Assembly (NCBI GenBank): GCA_025330725.1
Contig: JAIWND010000034.1
Coordinates: forward strand, 218,739-282,738
Direction of reading: 5' to 3'
Length of the DNA: 64,000 nt
From: Chlamydoabsidia padenii
Lineage: Eukaryota; Mucoromycota; Mucoromycetes; Mucorales; Cunninghamellaceae
The translations under genes were made by a program, and so were the position numbers. Under the pieces are notes generated by a model. It worked only from the letters and a program-made list of their open reading frames with translations. It was not told where the DNA came from and searched no databases. Shown here one piece after another: positions 59,229 to 64,000 of the stretch; position 1 is the stretch's first letter, and each line of letters begins with the position of its first letter.

Positions 59229-62012
59229 AGGGTGAATCGTTTGTCTATATTTTGTGTTTTTTAGTCAATTACCTTGAGATATGATTCCATATTGATTTCC
59301 CATGTTTTGCTGGTCATTACTGAAGACTGATCAACTATGGTAGACATGGTGTTTTTTACAAAGGCCTGCTTGGTCATACGTGCATAATTTCCTTGAGCAA
59401 CATGAAGATCGGTGTTTAGAAGCAATAGAGAGTACACCACAGCATATACCACATCTATGATAACAAAAGATTATTGTTAATTACCCCTTTTCGTGAGAGA
59501 TAGAGAGAGAAAGAGAAAAAGATTACCTGAGCTCCCAAAAACACTTTGGTGGTTGCATTTCCAGTATCTTTTTGCAAAAACTTCGAGAATACGATCAATT
59601 TGCTGTGCTTCTGCCTTGAAGTACAGTTTCCCGCATAGTTTCCTAATAGTAATAACAATGGTGAGTGATAATTGTTTTTTTATTGTTTTCGATTACTGTT
59701 TTACCTAAAAGCACTATCAAGCCGCATTGTTTGAAAGTCAAAGTAGTTCATGTAATGCACAAGCACTTGTGAGTTTAATGGGTTCCTAGTAATAATAAAA
59801 AAAGCATATCCAAAGTGAGTAGTTGTATCCATCTATCTGGGGGTCTGCGTTTTAACTTACCTAGTTCCAAGCCATTCCGCCATATGAGCCTTCGTAACAA
59901 AAGATTCGTCTTCATTCCATAAACGATCAGCCATTTCCTTTGCTTCCTGCGTTTCATTATCGGATTGTCGAGAAGACTCGTTGGTTCTTGTTGATAGACT
60001 AGGTGATAAAAGTCCTGTATCGAATCCATTCAGTACCAAGTTGGGATTTTCGTTCCAGACGCTTGAGGTCGTTAGAGGTGAATTGAATAATGATGTAGTA
60101 TCCCTACCGAGTGTTGTTGCTTTGCTGTCGTTTCGCATGAATGTTGATCTTGATCCCCCACCTAGTAAAGCATCCACTGATTTTTGTCGGCTTCTTTCTT
60201 TGTCGTCTTTGGATAATGGTGTATCGTCATCGTTGTCGTTGTCTTCTGTGTCACCTTGGTCGATCATGGCAGCTACAGACAAATCAAGTTGGGGTAATGG
60301 TTTGTTGAAATGATGAGACGATTTTCGTTGAGCGGCTTCGATGCTGTGTAACAAGCCGCCTGCACTACCGAAATGGCCACCACTGAGTCGTTTGGATAAT
60401 CTGGCGTCAATTTTTTCTCGTTCTATGTCTTCTTGGCTGTATCCATTCGCATCCACAAATATTTCATCATTGTCATCGTCGTCGTCATAGTCGTCGTCAT
60501 AGTTATCGTCGTAGTCGTCTGATCCATAGGTATCCTCGTCGTTCCTAGTATCAATTTGTGTAGATCGTACGTTGTTGATCATAGCACTTTTGACCTCCAT
60601 TTTTTGTTTATCTTCTTCGGCAGTTACGACACGAGCTTGGTTCCTTCGTTTGACGTTGTTTGATACAATTTGAGCCAAATCATAATCCGAATCCGCTTCT
60701 TCTTCTTGGTGTGATTGAGAGATATCAAGGCAAGATGTTGTGCTTGTTGTTGTTACCGAATCCAGCGCTTCTTGTGAGGTAAATGAGTCGCCCCCAAAAG
60801 TGCTGTAGATCGAAAAAGATGCAGATGATTTGCGAGTAGATGCTGACCATCGGGGAGGAGTTGCAACAGAAGATGTTTGATCGACGAGCTCGTGGTCCTT
60901 TAGAGGTTCGTGATAGAGTGGCGCAAGTGTAGGTGGAGCATCTGTAGATCCAATATTAACTGTATTTAAAGATTCCTTTTGAGGTTGTGGGTGTTGTTGT
61001 GTATTCGTAGAAACTGATCTTCGAAGGATAGGGTCTTGATGGTGGAGCGATCGTGAGGTTGTAAAGTGGGATCCTCCATCCTGTCCATTGTTCATGCTGG
61101 CTGAATTGCTTCTTTTGTTATTAATAAGTGTTGATCGGTACTCTTGTGGTGGATTCCCAATCAGATCGTCTGACTGTCTAGTGGTTGGAGGCGGAAGGGC
61201 TGGAGGTGGTGCCAAAGGTATATTGTGATAGGTACGAGGTGACTTTACAGATACAACATGGCCAACAGAGCGGACTTGAGGTGCATCACCATCATCATCA
61301 TCCATTGTCTATTATTATTAAAAAAACAAAGGCATATTAACACCACCTCTACCTCTTTGGAGTCTATTACCTTTCCCAGCTTTTTAAAAAACTTGCCAAT
61401 GCCTTTGCGCCCGTTGAATTTCTAATAAAAAGATAAAAAAGATGATGAGTATTATTTGTGGATTCAAAGTCTGTCACTTGTAATGTTTATTACCTTTTTT
61501 GCATCGTCGGCGGTTAGTGCAGTAGTACTGTAAGACCGATCGTGTCCTAGGAAGTAGGAAGGATCCAGAGCCATGTCCTGTGATGACCTTAATGTAGAAG
61601 AAGAAGTCAAGGAGGGTGAAGGAAATATAGGAGGAGATTGTAGTGACAAGTCGAGTCTTGGTGTGGCCTTTGTTGAACGTGAGTAATGGTGTCCATGATG
61701 TTGATAAGAGTTGTTGCTTGTAGGATTATGTGGTTTGCCAGGATTCCTTGATTCATCCAAAGGTTTCCTTTTAACTTGTTGCTGTTGATTGTTGTTTGAT
61801 AGTACAGAGTGATTGTGGTGTGTTTCACTCGAAGTATCTAAGTAAAGTACCCCTTGTTTGGAAGTAAGAGGCACAGTACGAGACAAATATCTTGTCGGTT
61901 TCGTTTCTTTTAATAGTGAATCCGTGGTATACTGTGGAGCATGTCGGGAATGAATGTTTTTATCAGTAGTTTGTGAGTAGGGTTGAGATATTATACGTGA
62001 ATTAGGTATCAT
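57624..62012 (-). CDS. SEC7-PH guanine nucleotide exchange factor for ARF (Syt1/Sec73-like)
   Basis: Nine exons (62012-61494, 61421-61371, 61308-59861, 59785-59705, 59642-59527, 59454-59273, 59168-58974, 58910-58398, 58310-57624) give 1263 aa. A long disordered, Ser-rich and acidic N terminus precedes the SEC7 domain at about residues 640-800 (VTKAHMAEWLGTRNPLNS, MNYFDFQTMRLDSAFRKLC, VVYAVVYSLLLLNTDLHV). SEC7 domains load GTP on ARF GTPases. A PH domain follows at about 920-1110 (EGVVMRKHLLENATHKAKHR, then EWTYTCNYWAARQ), then a helical tail. This order matches Syt1/Sec73-type ARF-GEFs. The last intron (58397-58311) is 87 nt with no stop, so retention would keep frame. The upstream non-ATG frame was not used as the start. 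Confidence 0.88.
59191..59226 (+). repeat. 36-nt homopolymeric A tract in SEC7 gene intron
   Basis: It is poly-U in the transcript, about 20 nt before the acceptor of exon 7. It follows the same pattern as the rhomboid, eIF4G and GPATCH11 introns. Confidence 0.85.
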
Positions 62013-62669
62013 GGATAAAGAAGTTGCAATGAATGTTGGTAAGAGAAAGAAGCAAAAAGTTTTATTTGGAATATGAAAGAAATAAAAATAGTCCGACAAA
62101 AAAAAAAAAAAAGCAAGCTTAAATTTGTGTTACTATGAATCCAAATTGGGATCCGCTCACGTTGTGTATGCAAAAAGAAGGGAAGATTGGTTAGACAAAA
62201 GGACAAATTAATAGCACCAGTCTTTTGACCATACCATCATCAGAAGCATTTTAACATCGTTCAATTATGACTCTAATAAAAGTTCCCAGCATAAGTTAGT
62301 ATTGACTTTTTTTGTGGCATTGTTCTCCTATTGTTGATCATCACCGCCAGTTCATATACAGTGGAAATAAAGTGAATGTGTCAAGTTGACATGTGATCTT
62401 CATTAAATTCATTTGTCAATTAATCTACCTGCTTTTTAACCTATAATGTTTAATAACCAACCATTCTTGAAAAAAGCATGATGATCGTCGAAAGATGTCC
62501 TATGATATTTTAAAAAGGAGTCAGGGAATATTGAAAAAATCTGACCACATATAAAAATTTGCTCTCTATAAGGAAAATTGCTTTGATCGACTACTTGAAA
62601 TTGAGTAAACGCTCAAGTCATGGCGGAAGTATTATATGTATGCCGCCCTGAAACATTCATTTTTGAATC

Positions 62670-62695
62670 TTCAAACCCCGGCGGGATTTATAAAG
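62670..62695 (+). promoter_or_regulatory. Motif plus TATA box before the 62.8-kb locus
   Basis: TTCAAACCCCG (62670-62680) is followed directly by a TATA box, TTTATAAAG (62687-62695), then a CT-rich leader. This is a strong plus-strand promoter signature, and it is the main reason to expect a gene here. Confidence 0.5.
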
Positions 62696-62762
62696 TGCCA
62701 CTGCTTTTTTCCCTTTTCTTTTTTTTCCTTCATTTCCTTCTCACTTCCCATCTAGCTTTTGA

Positions 62763-63410
62763 ATGGTTGCGTAAGTACTTCGTTCCCCTTTCATACAAAA
62801 CAAAATAACTAATCTTTTATAATCTTGCTTGTACTAACACACTCTCTTCTTTGTTATTCTCTATGTTGTGGTCTACGATCCTTTTAGTCAACAAGATCTT
62901 AATCATCCTTTTATTTAGTCTCCACTTGACATTGTGGACAGAACTCTAGTAAAAAGTTACCCTACTCATTTAGAGTGCTTGGTTTTATTCTTCTTTTGGT
63001 GTATATCGTTGCTTATCTGGTGCTAGGACTTTGGATTGAAGGTAGGTAACAAAAAAAAAAAAAAAAAAGAACTATGCTTGTGGCATTACATATACTAATT
63101 GACATACCTTTTTAACAGTTTTCCACTAGCTTCTTCTAACTGCTAACAAGGTAAATAGAGACTAATAGATTAATATACAAGACATGTTGATGTTGTACTG
63201 GTGCTTTTTTTTTTTTCGTCATGGGAATCAGGTGACCTACTTCTCTGAAGGAGAATACTACCATGGTCCATGGTCCTGACAAAAGATATCCAATCAACAA
63301 AGCAATCAAAGCTCGATCAATATACTCATTCTCTCTTTTGCATTGGATAGGATCCTTTATAATACTGATGTGTTGCGGATGGCTGTTAGATAAACGACCA
63401 TGATGCCCCC
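62763..63410 (+). CDS. Candidate small multi-exon membrane-protein gene, model unresolved
   Basis: The locus has a clear promoter, an intron beginning GTAAGT at about 62771 with a TACTAAC branch site, and several protein-like pieces: a TM-like run FRVLGFILLLVYIVAYLVLG (about 62970-63030), LLLTANK joined to VTYFSEGEYYHGPWS (about 63131-63280), and in another frame SLLHWIGSFIILMCCGWLLD (about 63335-63395). No single set of splice sites that I tried joins them in frame. It is likely a real small membrane protein, or a decaying copy of one. The family is not recognised. Confidence 0.3.
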
Positions 63411-64000
63411 CTTTTCGCTCAACGATGATATTCCTCTTTTACTAACAATAGTGTTTAAGCTACCTGATGCTCCTCGAATCCAATCAACAACCTGTCGATG
63501 ATGATGATGATGATGATGATGCCGTTTGTCTACTGATTGTGATAATTAAAACCACACAGAAGTTTATAATGTAGTTTAGCGATCGCATAATATAGTAATA
63601 GTTTAGTATATCTTCCCCTCTTTTTTTTTTTTTTTTTTTTTTTTGTATAAACCATCCAATAAACGAACTGTTTTATAACTAGCTAGTTACTATACGGCAA
63701 TGTATGGAAGTGTATGGAAGCTTTTTCAAAACTGCTCATAGTCAAATAAACCATCAATATGTATGAGGGCCAATACGTAAAGGTTGTGTCCAAAGTGTAT
63801 TGTTGTATTTAGAGCATATTAATGGAGGTTTAGTGTGAAAATGATAGCCAATGGCAATTTTTGAAATATGTGGATGGCGGGTGGGGGACCCTTGCCTTAC
63901 GCCCAACTCTACGGGAACTTGCATGAATCGGGATTTGCATTTTGCATAATGGAGGTTATTTAAGGGGACCATACCATCAAAAGACTCGGGATTTTTTTTT

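Larger units (their letters stand above)
62013..64000. other. Right-edge region
   Basis: The SEC7 gene 5' flank is followed by an unresolved small locus (62763-63410), a GAT-repeat (about 63501-63521), a long T run (about 63620-63644), and near the edge a repeat-like stretch (about 63865-63945) that carries TACGCCCAACT and a diverged motif copy (63929-63939), both also found in the 22.9-23.2 kb repeats. Confidence 0.4.

Noticed and set aside
62013..62099. N-terminal extension of the SEC7-PH protein
   Set aside because: The upstream frame starts only at a non-ATG codon and encodes a Phe-rich leader; the ATG at 62012 is adequate.

Overview
This window is a eukaryotic nuclear sequence from an early-diverging fungus, most likely Mucoromycota (Mucorales-like). 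The reasons are: dense, short, AT-rich introns of about 50-100 nt in almost every gene, compact intergenic spaces, long poly-A/poly-T tracts, and a gene set that mixes fungal markers (DASH subunit Dad1, Pmp3, Mnn9/Anp1-type GT62, SPX-type phosphate carrier) with genes lost from budding yeast (tuberin/TSC2, LAMTOR3, an aftiphilin-like clathrin adaptor, a [2Fe-2S] ferrochelatase). No organelle, viral, CRISPR, rRNA or convincing tRNA sequence was found. Gene identities come from reading the translated exons. Exon borders were joined by hand from GT/AG (two GC/AG) splice signals and checked for reading-frame continuity.

Layout. 0-17 kb: ROMO1/MGR2 (+), TSC2 (-), cytochrome b5 reductase (-), mitochondrial rhomboid (-), a small lysine-rich protein (+), DAD1 (-) divergent from YAF9 (+), an aftiphilin-like protein (-), and Rab7/YPT7 (-). 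17-28 kb: a 1004-aa multi-KH RNA-binding protein (-), a 3.7-kb gene-poor island carrying tandem and dispersed repeats, then YDJ1 (+) convergent with ferrochelatase HEM15 (-). 28-46 kb: a DNF-type lipid flippase (+), LAMTOR3 (+), a ricin-B-lectin-like protein (+), an SPX-DASS phosphate transporter (+), GPATCH11 (-) divergent from a GT62 glycosyltransferase (+), a GNAT acetyltransferase (+), an unresolved locus, PMP3 (+), and a small secreted cysteine-rich protein (-). 46-64 kb: eIF4G (-), a SWI1-like chromatin-remodelling subunit (+), an RPD3-type histone deacetylase (+), a SEC7-PH ARF-GEF (-), and an unresolved small multi-exon locus near the right edge.

Functional themes. Several genes bear on TORC1 and vacuole/endosome biology (TSC2, LAMTOR3, Rab7, a Pho91-like SPX carrier, ARF-GEF, aftiphilin-like, flippase). 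Others act in mitochondria (ROMO1, rhomboid, ferrochelatase), in chromatin (YAF9, SWI1-like, RPD3) and in translation (eIF4G). This is ordinary eukaryotic gene order, not an operon.

The most striking signal that genes do not explain is an 11-bp motif, CGGGATTTSAA (S = G or C). It occurs exactly about 12 times, with many one- or two-mismatch copies. Many copies lie about 75-150 bp upstream of start codons, and others end the tandem repeats of the gene-poor island. It looks like a lineage-specific promoter element that may have been spread by, or captured from, a repeat. Secondary points are 36-45 nt poly-U tracts next to 3' splice sites, a SWI1-like protein with no visible ARID domain, a GT62 protein with an eroded DxD motif, and an orphan ten-cysteine secreted protein.
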